NCBI RefSeq assembly: GCF_006716485.1
Contig: NZ_VFPD01000003.1
Location: 1 to 64,000, forward strand
Reading direction: 5' to 3'
DNA: 64,000 nucleotides
Origin: Chryseobacterium aquifrigidense
GTDB lineage: Bacteria; Bacteroidota; Bacteroidia; Flavobacteriales; Weeksellaceae
A model generated the notes under the pieces. That model was given only the letters and a program-made list of their open reading frames with translations, searched no databases and had not been told where the DNA came from. Below are positions 44,367 through 52,790 of the stretch, piece after piece; the first letter of the stretch is position 1; the number at the start of each line of letters is the position of its first letter. The translations under genes were made by a program, and so were the position numbers.

Positions 44367-45002
44367 TTACATTTCCGAATTATTATGGTCGTAGCCATAA
44401 AATTTAGGCATCTGCCAGTGGTATTTTACAGCAAGTGTCCGTATGGCAACAATAAGGAGAATGGTGAGAATCTGTACAAAAGTATAGGAAAGTACAGAAT
44501 ATTTGGTCATTAACAGAAATACTGCTCCTCCCACAATACAGGCTGTAGCATAAATTTCCTTTCTGAAAATCAAAGGAATCCTGTTGAGTAATATATCTCT
44601 GATAATACCACCGAAACAACCCGTAATCGTTCCCAATGCAATACAGATCATGGGATGGATTCCTGCATTCAAACCTTTTTGTACACCAATTATGGTAAAT
44701 AATCCGAGCCCGAAGCTGTCGAAGATAAATAAAGTTACTTTAAAGTTTTTTTCAAGAGATTTGAAAATCATTGAAAAAATACTGGTCACCAGAATCAGGG
44801 TACACATCAGAATATCATGCATCCAGAAAACAGGGATGTCAAGCAGCAGGTCTCTTACAGTTCCTCCTCCTACAGAAGTTACAAATGCAATAATAAGCAC
44901 CCCGAACGGATCAAGCCGTTTCTGCATCGCTGCAAAACTTCCCGACATGGAAAAGGCAATGGTCCCAAGGACTTCTATTGCAAAATTGAACTGTTCGTGC
45001 AT
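44367..45002 (-). CDS. TRIC-type cation channel (UPF0126) protein
   Basis: A 211-aa inner-membrane protein with about seven helices in two repeats, each with a glycine-rich re-entrant segment followed by RD: SVGGGTVRDLLLD and CFGGIIRDILLNR. The start VLGTIAFSMSGSFAAMQKRLDPFGV is typical. Bacterial members form trimeric K+-selective channels related to intracellular TRIC channels of animals; the role in the cell is little known. It lies alone, with a heptamer-repeat region upstream. Confidence 0.92.
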   Translation of the reverse strand: MHEQFNFAIEVLGTIAFSMSGSFAAMQKRLDPFGVLIIAFVTSVGGGTVRDLLLDIPVFWMHDILMCTLILVTSIFSMIFKSLEKNFKVTLFIFDSFGLGLFTIIGVQKGLNAGIHPMICIALGTITGCFGGIIRDILLNRIPLIFRKEIYATACIVGGAVFLLMTKYSVLSYTFVQILTILLIVAIRTLAVKYHWQMPKFYGYDHNNSEM

Positions 45003-45016
45003 ATATAATTATAAAT

Positions 45017-45098
45017 GATTGTTGATAAATGATAATTGATGAATGATTTCTGCTTAAGCAAATTCTTGGCCATTATATCAATTATCATTTATCGCTCA
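45017..45098. repeat. heptamer array forming a 17-bp inverted repeat
   Basis: GATTGTT, GATAAAT, GATAATT, GATGAAT, GATTTCT (45017-45051) in 7-bp steps, then on the other side AATTATC, ATTTATC, GCTCATC (45080-45100). GATAAATGATAATTGAT (45024-45040) and ATCAATTATCATTTATC (45077-45093) are perfectly complementary over 17 bases with a 36-base spacer. No T-run suits a terminator for coaD or TRIC. Confidence 0.85.
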
Positions 45099-45112
45099 TC
45101 AATTATATTTTT

Positions 45113-45577
45113 TTACCGCTCCACTCTCACGGATTCAGGAACCAGTAGTTCGTATTCACCTCCATGGTTAAGGATTTCTCTTACAATACTGCTGCTGATG
45201 AAAGATTTTCCGGAAGAAGTCAGTAAGAATACTGTTTCCAGTTTTTTGTGGGCTAAAGTTCTGTTGGTATGGGCAATTGCTTTTTCAAACTCGAAATCAG
45301 CCGGATTCCTCAGTCCTCTGATGATGTATTGTGCGTTTTTTTCAAAACAGTAATCAACGGTTAGCCCTTCAAAATAATCTACTTCCACATTGGGGAATTC
45401 TGCAACAGAATTCTGGATAAATTCCATTCTTTTTTCAAGAGGGAACATATATTTTTTCTGAGAGTTTTGCCCGATAGCGATAATTAATTTATCAAATAGC
45501 GGTGCCGCTCTTTCTATAATATCGTAATGTCCTAGTGTAATCGGATCAAAAGACCCTGGGAAAACAGCAATTTTCAT
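45113..45577 (-). CDS. coaD: pantetheine-phosphate adenylyltransferase
   Basis: A 154-aa enzyme making dephospho-CoA from 4'-phosphopantetheine and ATP, the fourth step of CoA synthesis. The nucleotidyltransferase motif FPGSFDPITLGHYDII (TxGH) is at residues 6-21; YIIRGLRNPADFEFE and the C-terminal FISSSIVREILNHGGE complete the active site. It follows ddl by 87 bases on the same strand. Confidence 0.96.
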   Translation of the reverse strand: MKIAVFPGSFDPITLGHYDIIERAAPLFDKLIIAIGQNSQKKYMFPLEKRMEFIQNSVAEFPNVEVDYFEGLTVDYCFEKNAQYIIRGLRNPADFEFEKAIAHTNRTLAHKKLETVFLLTSSGKSFISSSIVREILNHGGEYELLVPESVRVER

Positions 45578-45663
45578 GTTGTACGAGTTATGATTTTGAG
45601 TCGTGAATAACAGGTGAAGTTTTAAGTTGATTTTACTTCTGACCTGTCATTTCTAACCTTTGA

Positions 45664-46647
45664 TTATTTATTAAGTGCTTTTTCTACTTCATTTCCACAC
45701 AGATCCATAATGGAAATTCCATAATGTTTTGCCTGTTGAGGAAGAATACTTGCAGGAGAGAATCCAGGGTTCGTATTCATTTCCAACATATAAGGAATTC
45801 CGTTCATCAGAATGTATTCACTTCTTGAAAAACCACTCATTCCTAAAGAATTATAAGCTCTTTTCGCAATTTCTTCCACTCTTTTTGTGGTTTCTTCATC
45901 AATTCTTGCAGGTGTAATTTCTTCTGAAGCTCCTTCGTATTTTGCTTCATAATCGAAAAACTCATTGGTAGGAACAATTTCTGTAATTCCTAATACAATT
46001 GTTTCGCCTTTAAAATCAATAACTCCTACGGAAACTTCCATACCGTCAAGGAAGCTCTCTATCAGGATTTCATTATCTTCTTTGAATGCAATTTCAGTAG
46101 CTGCAATCAGTTCAGATTTTTCTTTTACTTTAGAAATTCCCAGTGAAGATCCGGATTGGTTAGGTTTTACAAATAATGGAAGGTTGAGTTCTGATACAAT
46201 TTCGTCCACATTGATGTCTTCACCTTTTCTTAAATAAATACTTTTAGCAGATGGAATTCCGTATTTTGACAATACGGCAAGAGTGTCTTTTTTATTGAAA
46301 GTAAGGGCACTCTGGTAAAAATCACAACCTGTATATTTTTGACCGATGGCATCCCAGTATGCCTGAAGGATTCCGTTCTCTCCGGGAGTTCCGTGGATGA
46401 TATTGAAACAAACATCAAATTTTAAAGTTTCTCCATTATCTAAAGTCACAGAAAAATCTCCTCTGTTGATGGCATATTTTGTATCATTTTCACCTAAAAA
46501 ATACCATTCATCTTTAAGGACTACTACTTTATATACGTCATAGAGATTTCTGTCTAAAGAATCATAAATCAATTGTCCGCTTTTTAAAGAAACAACATAT
46601 TCATCAGAATAGCCTCCCATTACTACGGCAACACTTTTTTTATTCAT
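45664..46647 (-). CDS. ddl: D-alanine--D-alanine ligase
   Basis: A 327-aa ATP-grasp enzyme that joins two D-Ala for peptidoglycan. The N-terminal VAVVMGGYSDEYVVSLKSG, the central KPNQSGSSLGISKV (phosphate loop), ILIESFLDGMEVSVGVID and the C-terminal YMLEMNTNPGFSPASILP carry the substrate and Mg sites. Two Met codons are possible starts (46653 and 46647); the second gives MNKKSVAVV, closer to relatives. The upstream -7 box precedes both. It is divergent from the PASTA-protein gene. Confidence 0.95.
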   Translation of the reverse strand: MNKKSVAVVMGGYSDEYVVSLKSGQLIYDSLDRNLYDVYKVVVLKDEWYFLGENDTKYAINRGDFSVTLDNGETLKFDVCFNIIHGTPGENGILQAYWDAIGQKYTGCDFYQSALTFNKKDTLAVLSKYGIPSAKSIYLRKGEDINVDEIVSELNLPLFVKPNQSGSSLGISKVKEKSELIAATEIAFKEDNEILIESFLDGMEVSVGVIDFKGETIVLGITEIVPTNEFFDYEAKYEGASEEITPARIDEETTKRVEEIAKRAYNSLGMSGFSRSEYILMNGIPYMLEMNTNPGFSPASILPQQAKHYGISIMDLCGNEVEKALNK

Positions 46648-46669
46648 AACCATATAGTATCAATTAAGG

Positions 46670-46696
46670 CAAATTTAATCATTTTATGTAATGCAA
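46670..46696 (-). promoter_or_regulatory. ddl promoter
   Basis: On the minus strand, TTG (46696-46694), 16 bases, TAAATTTG (46677-46670). Leader about 10-16 bases depending on the start chosen. Confidence 0.55.
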
Positions 46697-46769
46697 TACG
46701 GGAAATCGGCAAATTTTAAAATCAAAAATGAATTGTGTTAAATAAAAAGTCCATTCTAAAATTATTAGC

Positions 46770-46777
46770 TATATTTG
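46770..46777 (+). promoter_or_regulatory. -7 box that decides the PASTA-gene start
   Basis: TATATTTG matches TAnnTTTG. It lies inside the longest open frame, which begins with GTG at 46735; transcription starting near 46784 leaves the ATG at 46804 as the real start. Confidence 0.55.
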
Positions 46778-46803
46778 CGGTTATAATTAAAGTATTTTTA
46801 AGT

Positions 46804-47895
46804 ATGCTTAAATCACTTTTCAATTGGAAAGTTTTACTGAATTTAGTAGTAGCCATCGGTGTTTTCGTTGGGCTGGTATGGCTCACATTTCGCTGGTTGG
46901 AGTACCATACTAACCACGGTCAGGAAATTCCTGTTCCCAATATTGTAAATAAATCGGTACATGATGCCGTTAAAATATTAGATGATACAGGGCTGGAATA
47001 TGAAGTAGACAGTGCCAATTACGACCCGAAATACAGACCATTCCAGGTATTGCAGGTATATCCTGCACCAGGTTCCCGTGTAAAAGACGGAAGAACCGTA
47101 ACGCTTAAAGTAAATCCGAGAACATGGGCTCCTATTGCGGTGCCGAATGTAATTAATAAATATTCCGGACTGGCATTCCAGAGATTGGATCAGGTAGGAC
47201 TTAAAATCGGTGATACAATTTATGAGCCTAGTATTCAGAAAGATGCTCTTTTAAGAATATTATATAAAGGTAATGCTGTGAACCCAGGTACCCGTTTACC
47301 AAGATTCTCTACGATTGATGTTGTGGTAGGTTCCGGGCCGATGAGAAATATCTCTATTCCGAATGTTGTGGGACTTACAGTAAAAGAAGCAAGAGCAGTA
47401 ATTACCAAGAGTATGTTTGAGGTAGGGCTGGTAGAGCACGAAGATGGAAGTAAAGATGAATCTGATATTATTTATTATCAGGACCCTGCTTCCGGAGATG
47501 TTCGTGATCAGGGAATGCAGATTGACCTTTGGGCGAGTAAGAAAACTCCCGCAGAATTAAGAGCAAAAGTAGAGCAGTTGAATTCTATCTATCGTATGAA
47601 AGTGGATACTTCACTTCCTCCGGTACGATATGAAGAAGTGCACAATGAGCCAAGTTATGAAGCTCCCGTAGTACCAACTCCGGCTCCAAGAAGGGAGACA
47701 CCAAAACCTGAAGTACCGAAAACTGAGACTCCAAAGCCTCAGACAACAACTTCTAAACCTGCAGGTCAAAGTACAGAGAAGCCTAAAACTTCTACCACTA
47801 CTCCTGCGACAGGAAGTACAGCTAAACCAGCTGCTTCAACAACAACACAGCAGCCTGCCCAAAAGCCGAAAGCTAAGAAGGTTGTCGTAGAATAA
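46804..47895 (+). CDS. PASTA-domain membrane protein
   Basis: A 363-aa single-pass protein: short cytosolic start (MLKSLFNWK), one membrane helix (VLLNLVVAIGVFVGLVWLTF), then three PASTA domains in the periplasm. These begin PVPNIVNKSVHDAV, AVPNVINKYSGLAF and SIPNVVGLTVKEAR. A Pro/Thr/Lys-rich tail follows (ETPKPEVPKTETPKPQ and so on). PASTA domains bind uncross-linked peptidoglycan in Ser/Thr kinases and penicillin-binding proteins, but here there is no kinase or transpeptidase. Being divergent from ddl, it may sense or tether cell wall; that is inference. Confidence 0.92.
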   Translation: MLKSLFNWKVLLNLVVAIGVFVGLVWLTFRWLEYHTNHGQEIPVPNIVNKSVHDAVKILDDTGLEYEVDSANYDPKYRPFQVLQVYPAPGSRVKDGRTVTLKVNPRTWAPIAVPNVINKYSGLAFQRLDQVGLKIGDTIYEPSIQKDALLRILYKGNAVNPGTRLPRFSTIDVVVGSGPMRNISIPNVVGLTVKEARAVITKSMFEVGLVEHEDGSKDESDIIYYQDPASGDVRDQGMQIDLWASKKTPAELRAKVEQLNSIYRMKVDTSLPPVRYEEVHNEPSYEAPVVPTPAPRRETPKPEVPKTETPKPQTTTSKPAGQSTEKPKTSTTTPATGSTAKPAASTTTQQPAQKPKAKKVVVE

Positions 47896-47918
47896 GATCA
47901 GATTAATATCAAAAATAC

Positions 47919-47949
47919 AGGCTTCAACTGCAAAATGTTGAAGCCTTTT
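47919..47949 (+). terminator. terminator between PASTA gene and rluD
   Basis: AGGCTTCAAC (47919-47928) pairs with GTTGAAGCCT (47937-47946), then TTT. It shows that the frame extension of rluD back to 47948 is not translated. Confidence 0.85.
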
Positions 47950-47968
47950 GTGTAAAAAAAATAAAACA

Positions 47969-49042
47969 ATGTCAGAAGATAACGAAGATTTTTTAGATGA
48001 AGAATTATTAGATTCCAACAGTATTGAAAATATCGATATTGACGAGGAAAATAAGGGTTTGTATGAACATCTTAATATCACTGTTGACAGTAAGCAGGAA
48101 CCCTTAAGAATAGATAAGTTCCTATTAATATACAGACAGAATTCTTCAAGAAATAAAATTTCACAGACCTGCAGAGCCGGAAATGTGATAGTGAATGGAA
48201 CTGCAGTAAAGCAGAATTACCGTGTAAAACCGGGAGATCAGATTTCAGTGTTGCTTACCCATCCTCCAAGAGAGAATGTTATTATTCCACAAGATATTCC
48301 TGTGAAAATCGTTTATGAAGATGATGATCTTGTAGTAGTGGATAAGGAAGCGGGAATGGTGGTACATCCAGGGTTTGGAAACTGGGATGGAACATTGGTA
48401 AATGCTCTGGCTTTTCATTTTGAAAAGAACGGTGAAAAATCTGATCTTGACAGAGTAGGGCTTGTCCACAGAATTGATAAAGATACATCAGGGCTATTGG
48501 TGATTGCCAAGAATGAATATGCATTGAGTTTCCTGGCAAAGCAATTCTTTAACCGAACTACAAAGAGACTCTACTGGGCTTTTGTGTGGGGCAATATGCA
48601 GGACGAAGAAGGTACCATCAGAGGGCATATCGGAAGGCATCCTAAGAATAGAATGCAGATGTCTGTTTATGAAGATGGCAGCCAGGGTAAACATGCAGTA
48701 ACCCATTATAAAGTTCTTGAAAGATTCAAATATATGACGTGGGTGGAATGTAAACTGGAGACGGGAAGAACCCATCAGATTAGAGCGCATTTCAGACATA
48801 TCGGTCATACTTTGTTTAATGATGAAAGATATGAAGGACATACGCCTTTAAGAGGGGTAAATCTTCCAAAATACAAGCAGTTTATTAAAAATGTTTTTGA
48901 AATTTTGCCAAGACATGCCCTTCATGCACATACCCTAGGATTTATGCACCCAACAACAAAAAAGGAATTATATTTTGAGAGCCCAATGCCCAAAGATATG
49001 GCGGATGCTGTAAAAAAATGGAGAAATTATTTAGAAAACTAA
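47969..49042 (+). CDS. rluD: RluD-family 23S rRNA pseudouridine synthase
   Basis: A 357-aa RNA-modifying enzyme. The N-terminus is acidic (SEDNEDFLDEELLD), then an S4 RNA-binding domain (LRIDKFLLIYRQNSSRNKI, NVIVNGTAVKQNYRVKPGD) and the RluA-type catalytic domain with GLVHRIDKDTSGLLVIAK, where Asp of RID is the nucleophile. It ends in the standard HALHAHTLGF region. RluD modifies helix 69 of 23S rRNA (positions 1911, 1915, 1917). An upstream TTG frame start is inside the terminator T-run and is rejected. Confidence 0.92.
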   Translation: MSEDNEDFLDEELLDSNSIENIDIDEENKGLYEHLNITVDSKQEPLRIDKFLLIYRQNSSRNKISQTCRAGNVIVNGTAVKQNYRVKPGDQISVLLTHPPRENVIIPQDIPVKIVYEDDDLVVVDKEAGMVVHPGFGNWDGTLVNALAFHFEKNGEKSDLDRVGLVHRIDKDTSGLLVIAKNEYALSFLAKQFFNRTTKRLYWAFVWGNMQDEEGTIRGHIGRHPKNRMQMSVYEDGSQGKHAVTHYKVLERFKYMTWVECKLETGRTHQIRAHFRHIGHTLFNDERYEGHTPLRGVNLPKYKQFIKNVFEILPRHALHAHTLGFMHPTTKKELYFESPMPKDMADAVKKWRNYLEN

Positions 49043-49062
49043 AAATATATTGAGATTTTTTT

Positions 49063-49070
49063 TATATTTG
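49063..49070 (+). promoter_or_regulatory. -7 box for the PorP/SprF gene
   Basis: TATATTTG matches TAnnTTTG and lies 23 bases before the ATG at 49094. It makes an earlier TTG start at 49076 unlikely. Confidence 0.5.
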
Positions 49071-49093
49071 TTGAATTGAAATCAAGATTTGTT

Positions 49094-50044
49094 ATGAGAA
49101 AACTATATGCTATCGTATGTTTAGCTCTTTTGTCAAATGCATACAAAGCACAAGAATCACTACCATACTATCAGCAATATCTTTTGGATGGTGAGTTCCT
49201 GTTCAACCCAGCTCAATACGGAAAAACAGATTACGTACAGCTCAACGCCAATTATCAACAACAATTTTCAAAATTCAGTAATTCTCCGAATGTTCAGTCA
49301 ATCGGGATTAATGCGAATATCTTTGATAGAGTAGGTGCTGGTATTTCCGTGTTCAGAGACAGTAACGGACCGATCTCTGCGGGTGGTATCACGGCTGGTG
49401 CTTCATATTTTATTCCGCTAAGTAGTGAAGGAGACAGAAAAGACCAGTTCTCTTTCGGTACAAGTGTTAACTTCTATAACATGAATTTTGATTATTCAAA
49501 AATCAATACTGAAGAAGGTGGTGACCCATTATTGAGAGGTGAAGAAAGTAATATCTTTATGGTGTATGCAAACTTCGGTTTGGCAGCTACCTACAGAGGT
49601 TTATTCGGGGGTGTTTCCGTAAATGATATCGCATTAAGTAATGATGCTTCTATCGTAAACAACTACGAGCCTTCTCCAATTAAATTCTTCTTAAACTTAG
49701 GATACAACTGGAACATTGCTGATAATATTACATTGGCACCTTCAGCATTAATCAATCTTAATACAAATTCAACGAGAATGATAGACTGGAACCTAATGGC
49801 TACATTCTCTAATGATATTAACGCATTCTCTTTCGGGGTAAGCTACAGAACGGTTCAGAACAGATTTGATAATCAGAACCTGAGTATCTCTCCAATTGTA
49901 AAAGTAAGATTCAACAAATTCATGATTGGAGCTACTTATAACCTTGGATTATCTGATATCCAGAGCTATGGTGGAAACAGCTTCATGATTGGTCTGGGGT
50001 ATAACTTCGACAACTTTATTAATGCTAGAGGATTTAGATATTAA
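49094..50044 (+). CDS. PorP/SprF-family T9SS outer-membrane protein
   Basis: A 316-aa beta-barrel with a signal peptide ending near residue 20 (AYKAQ). The family signature is near the mature N-terminus: PYYQQYLLDGEFLFNPAQYG, listed by its parts QQYLLD and FNPAQYG. The barrel ends GGNSFMIGLGYNFDN. PorP/SprF proteins associate with the T9SS or with the secretion and anchoring of specific adhesins (SprB-SprF pairs in gliding bacteria). No large adhesin gene is adjacent, so the partner is elsewhere. It may be one of several paralogues. Confidence 0.9.
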   Translation: MRKLYAIVCLALLSNAYKAQESLPYYQQYLLDGEFLFNPAQYGKTDYVQLNANYQQQFSKFSNSPNVQSIGINANIFDRVGAGISVFRDSNGPISAGGITAGASYFIPLSSEGDRKDQFSFGTSVNFYNMNFDYSKINTEEGGDPLLRGEESNIFMVYANFGLAATYRGLFGGVSVNDIALSNDASIVNNYEPSPIKFFLNLGYNWNIADNITLAPSALINLNTNSTRMIDWNLMATFSNDINAFSFGVSYRTVQNRFDNQNLSISPIVKVRFNKFMIGATYNLGLSDIQSYGGNSFMIGLGYNFDNFINARGFRY

Positions 50045-50067
50045 TTAATTTAATTTAAATAAATTTG

Positions 50068-50095
50068 AGCTCTGAAATTTTTCAGAGCTTTTTTT
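50068..50095 (+). terminator. terminator touching the hemW start codon
   Basis: AGCTCTGAA (50068-50076) pairs with TTCAGAGCT (50081-50089), then a T-run to 50095. The hemW ATG begins at the next base. Confidence 0.85.
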
Positions 50096-51220
50096 ATGAT
50101 TTATATTCACATTCCGTTCTGTAAACAAAAATGCAGTTATTGTAACTTTCATTTTTCAACATCCCTGAATTTCAAGGATGAAATGCTTCGCGCCATGAAA
50201 ACTGAAATACTATTGAGAAAAGATGAGTTACAGAATAAAAATCTCAAATCTCTGTATTTTGGAGGCGGAACTCCTTCTATTCTTTCGGTAGATGAGATCA
50301 GTTCTTTAATAGATGAAATTTTGCAGCATTTCAGTTTTGAAAATGATATTGAAGTCACTTTGGAAGCCAATCCTGATGATCTGGACAAAAATTTCCTGAA
50401 ACAGCTGGCAGGAACACCAGTGAACAGACTGTCCATTGGTACTCAAAGTTTTTTTGAAGAAGATCTGAAGTTGATGAACAGAGCTCACAGTGCCTCCGAG
50501 GCCGAAAGTTCCATCAAACGAGCACAGGACTTCGGTTTTGAAAATCTAAGTATTGATCTGATCTATGGTTCACCCACTTCCAATCTTGAGATCTGGAAAG
50601 AAAATCTGAATAAAACCATCGCTCTGGAAGTTCCACATATTTCATCTTATGCATTGACAGTAGAACCCAAAACGGCTTTGGAAAACTGGATCTCAAAAGG
50701 AAAAGTAAAAAGTCCTAAAGAAGAAGAACAAAACAAAGAATTCTATTATTTATCTGACTTTTTAAAAGATAACGGTTTTGAGCATTATGAAGTTTCCAAT
50801 TTTGCTAAATCTGGCTTTTACTCCCGCCACAATTCTGCCTATTGGAAGTATCAGGAATATCTTGGGATAGGGCCATCAGCACATTCGTATAACGGATTCG
50901 ATGTCCGAAGCTGGAATATAGCTAATAATCAGCAATACATTAAAAAACTAAATGGTAAATTGCTGGCCAAAGAGGAAGAAATCCTTTCCAAGGAAGATCA
51001 GTTTAATGAAATGATTATGATCGGCTTGCGTACCATCTGGGGAGTAGATCTGCAGAGTTTGCAAAACAAATTTTCAGAGAGAATGCTGGAACATTTTCGG
51101 GTAGAAATAAAACCGAAAATAGAAGAAGGTATTTTAATTATTGAAAATGATCATTTAAAAATTCCTGAAAAGCATTGGTTTATGGCAGACGGAATTGCTT
51201 CGGATTTATTTATTGTATAG
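50096..51220 (+). CDS. hemW: radical SAM heme chaperone HemW
   Basis: A 374-aa radical SAM protein. The cluster motif CKQKCSYCNF (CxxxCxxCxF) is at residues 9-18, followed by LYFGGGTPSIL. IGTQSFFEEDLKLMNRAHS and ISSYALTVEPKTAL are HemN/HemW landmarks. HemW inserts heme into respiratory enzymes; unlike HemN it is not a coproporphyrinogen dehydrogenase. The fourth cysteine spacing fits HemW. It starts directly after a terminator T-run, so its own promoter is not apparent; it may be translated from readthrough. Confidence 0.93.
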   Translation: MIYIHIPFCKQKCSYCNFHFSTSLNFKDEMLRAMKTEILLRKDELQNKNLKSLYFGGGTPSILSVDEISSLIDEILQHFSFENDIEVTLEANPDDLDKNFLKQLAGTPVNRLSIGTQSFFEEDLKLMNRAHSASEAESSIKRAQDFGFENLSIDLIYGSPTSNLEIWKENLNKTIALEVPHISSYALTVEPKTALENWISKGKVKSPKEEEQNKEFYYLSDFLKDNGFEHYEVSNFAKSGFYSRHNSAYWKYQEYLGIGPSAHSYNGFDVRSWNIANNQQYIKKLNGKLLAKEEEILSKEDQFNEMIMIGLRTIWGVDLQSLQNKFSERMLEHFRVEIKPKIEEGILIIENDHLKIPEKHWFMADGIASDLFIV

Positions 51221-51253
51221 CATTTTGATGTATATGATATACCATAAATTCAC

Positions 51254-51261
51254 TATTTTTG
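51254..51261 (+). promoter_or_regulatory. -7 box upstream of murI
   Basis: TATTTTTG matches TAnnTTTG; a TTTG lies 26 bases upstream (51224-51227), slightly long. Predicted transcription start is near 51268, which excludes the TTG at 51259 as a start codon. Confidence 0.5.
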
Positions 51262-51279
51262 TATAAAATTTCAGCTCAT

Positions 51280-52110
51280 TTGAAAACTAAAAAACAAGAT
51301 TATTCACATCTTTCACCAGCCCAGCCTATCGGAATTTTTGATAGTGGAGTAGGAGGTCTTACCGTTGCCAAAGAAATTAAAAGACTTCTGCCTCATGAAG
51401 ACCTTATTTACTTTGGAGATACAAAGCACCTTCCTTACGGAGAAAAATCCAAGGAAGCGATTATTGAATATTCTACAAAGATCACCAATTTTCTGCTGGA
51501 GCAGAATTGTAAAGCTATTGTAATTGCCTGTAATACGGCAACAGCTAATGCTTTGAATGAAGTGATGCAGTCTGTTGCGGGAAAAGTACCTGTCATAGAC
51601 GTTATTAATCCTGTTGCTGAAAAAGTATCTTATGAAATTCACAATAATGTAGGCGTTATTGCTACCAAAGCAACTGTGAATTCCGGGTTGTATAAAAAGA
51701 GCATCAGAAAGCACAATAAGTGGATCAAAGTGGATGAACTGGCAACACCATTACTGGTTCCTGCCATTGAAGAAGGATTTAAAAACCATCCGATTACCCA
51801 TGCTATTATTTATAATTATTTAAGTAACAGTAAATTAAAAAATATTGAAACTTTGATTCTGGGCTGTACCCATTATCCTCTTTTAATAGATGAAATCAAG
51901 CAGTATTATGGAAACAGAGTCCGTGTAATAGACTCTCCGAATATTGTGGCCAATCATTTAAAAATCATTCTGGATAAGTACAACCTTTTAAATGATAACA
52001 ATCACCAGCCGAATTATCATTTCTACCTTTCAGATCTTACCAAGAATTTTGAAAAGATCTCCAAGAAGTTCTTCGGAAAAACAATTGATTTAGAATTGAA
52101 AGTATTATAA
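51280..52110 (+). CDS. murI: glutamate racemase (TTG start)
   Basis: A 276-aa enzyme making D-glutamate for peptidoglycan. The two catalytic cysteines are in VIACNTATAN (near residue 86) and LGCTHYPLL (near 197); IGIFDSGVGGLTVAKEI opens the fold. No ATG precedes the conserved region; the frame from 51259 also begins TTG but overlaps the -7 box. The TTG at 51280 gives MKTKKQDYSHL, the preferred N-terminus. Use of TTG should reduce expression. Confidence 0.92.
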   Translation: MKTKKQDYSHLSPAQPIGIFDSGVGGLTVAKEIKRLLPHEDLIYFGDTKHLPYGEKSKEAIIEYSTKITNFLLEQNCKAIVIACNTATANALNEVMQSVAGKVPVIDVINPVAEKVSYEIHNNVGVIATKATVNSGLYKKSIRKHNKWIKVDELATPLLVPAIEEGFKNHPITHAIIYNYLSNSKLKNIETLILGCTHYPLLIDEIKQYYGNRVRVIDSPNIVANHLKIILDKYNLLNDNNHQPNYHFYLSDLTKNFEKISKKFFGKTIDLELKVL

Positions 52111-52116
52111 ATAAAG

Positions 52117-52146
52117 AGTCTGCCTCATATTGAAGCAGACTTTTTT
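52117..52146 (+). terminator. murI terminator
   Basis: AGTCTGC (52117-52123) pairs with GCAGACT (52135-52141), then a T-run. Confidence 0.85.
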
Positions 52147-52189
52147 ATTAGTGTCCTTTGTGAAAGAGATTGTGAAATTTTTGTTTATG

Positions 52190-52789
52190 TTACGCCTCCA
52201 CAATTACTTTTTCAGCATTCAGCCTTTTCTTCGGATTGAATTTCGGCTGATTAGCATCCGTTTCATCTCTTTGCCCGATAGCTACGGCAAATAGGGTTTC
52301 ATAGTTTTCATTATTCAGAACAGCATCATAGCCTTCCGGTTCAATTCCTTCCATTGGAGTGGAATCTATTCCCATCGCTGCACAGGCAGACAAAAGTACG
52401 CCTAGAGATAAATATACCTGATGCCCGAGCCATGATTTTATAGCATCTTCTCCCTTTGGTTTTACCATAGTACGGTAATAATTAACAGAGCCTTCCGGTA
52501 GATTTTCTTCAATTTGTTTTTCAAAGTTTTCAATGTTTTTGATCACCTGAAAAACAATAATATGACTACTATCCAGTACTTTTTCTTTATTAAAATAAGA
52601 TTTTTCACCCAATTGCTTTTTTATTTCAGTATCATTTACGAAAATAAAATTCCATGGCTGGCTGTTAATAGATGACGGGCTTAAATTTAAAATCTCCTGA
52701 AGCGCTGCAATTTGTTCTTCACTGATTTTTCCCTGTGGATTATACTTTTTTACAGTATATCTGTTTTTCATTTTGTCTAAAAAGTTCAT
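52190..52789 (-). CDS. NAD(P)H nitroreductase-family oxidoreductase
   Basis: A 199-aa FMN-dependent enzyme of the NfsB/nitroreductase fold. It opens with MKNRYTVKKYNPQGKISEEQ, and LSPSSINSQPWNFIFV is the FMN-binding Arg/Ser/Asn region. Later, LGVLLSACAAMGIDSTPMEGI and the tail with YETLFAVAIGQRDE are typical. It reduces nitro compounds or quinones in the cytoplasm; the natural substrate is unknown. It is divergent from an HxlR regulator with a shared operator, so it is probably induced by electrophiles such as quinones. Confidence 0.92.
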   Translation of the reverse strand: MNFLDKMKNRYTVKKYNPQGKISEEQIAALQEILNLSPSSINSQPWNFIFVNDTEIKKQLGEKSYFNKEKVLDSSHIIVFQVIKNIENFEKQIEENLPEGSVNYYRTMVKPKGEDAIKSWLGHQVYLSLGVLLSACAAMGIDSTPMEGIEPEGYDAVLNNENYETLFAVAIGQRDETDANQPKFNPKKRLNAEKVIVEA

Positions 52790-52790
52790 A

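Noticed and set aside
44584-45018. 144-codon open frame opposite the TRIC channel gene
   Set aside because: Antisense shadow of a clear membrane protein gene; no recognisable protein features.
47948-47968. Upstream TTG start for rluD
   Set aside because: Falls in the T-run of the preceding terminator.
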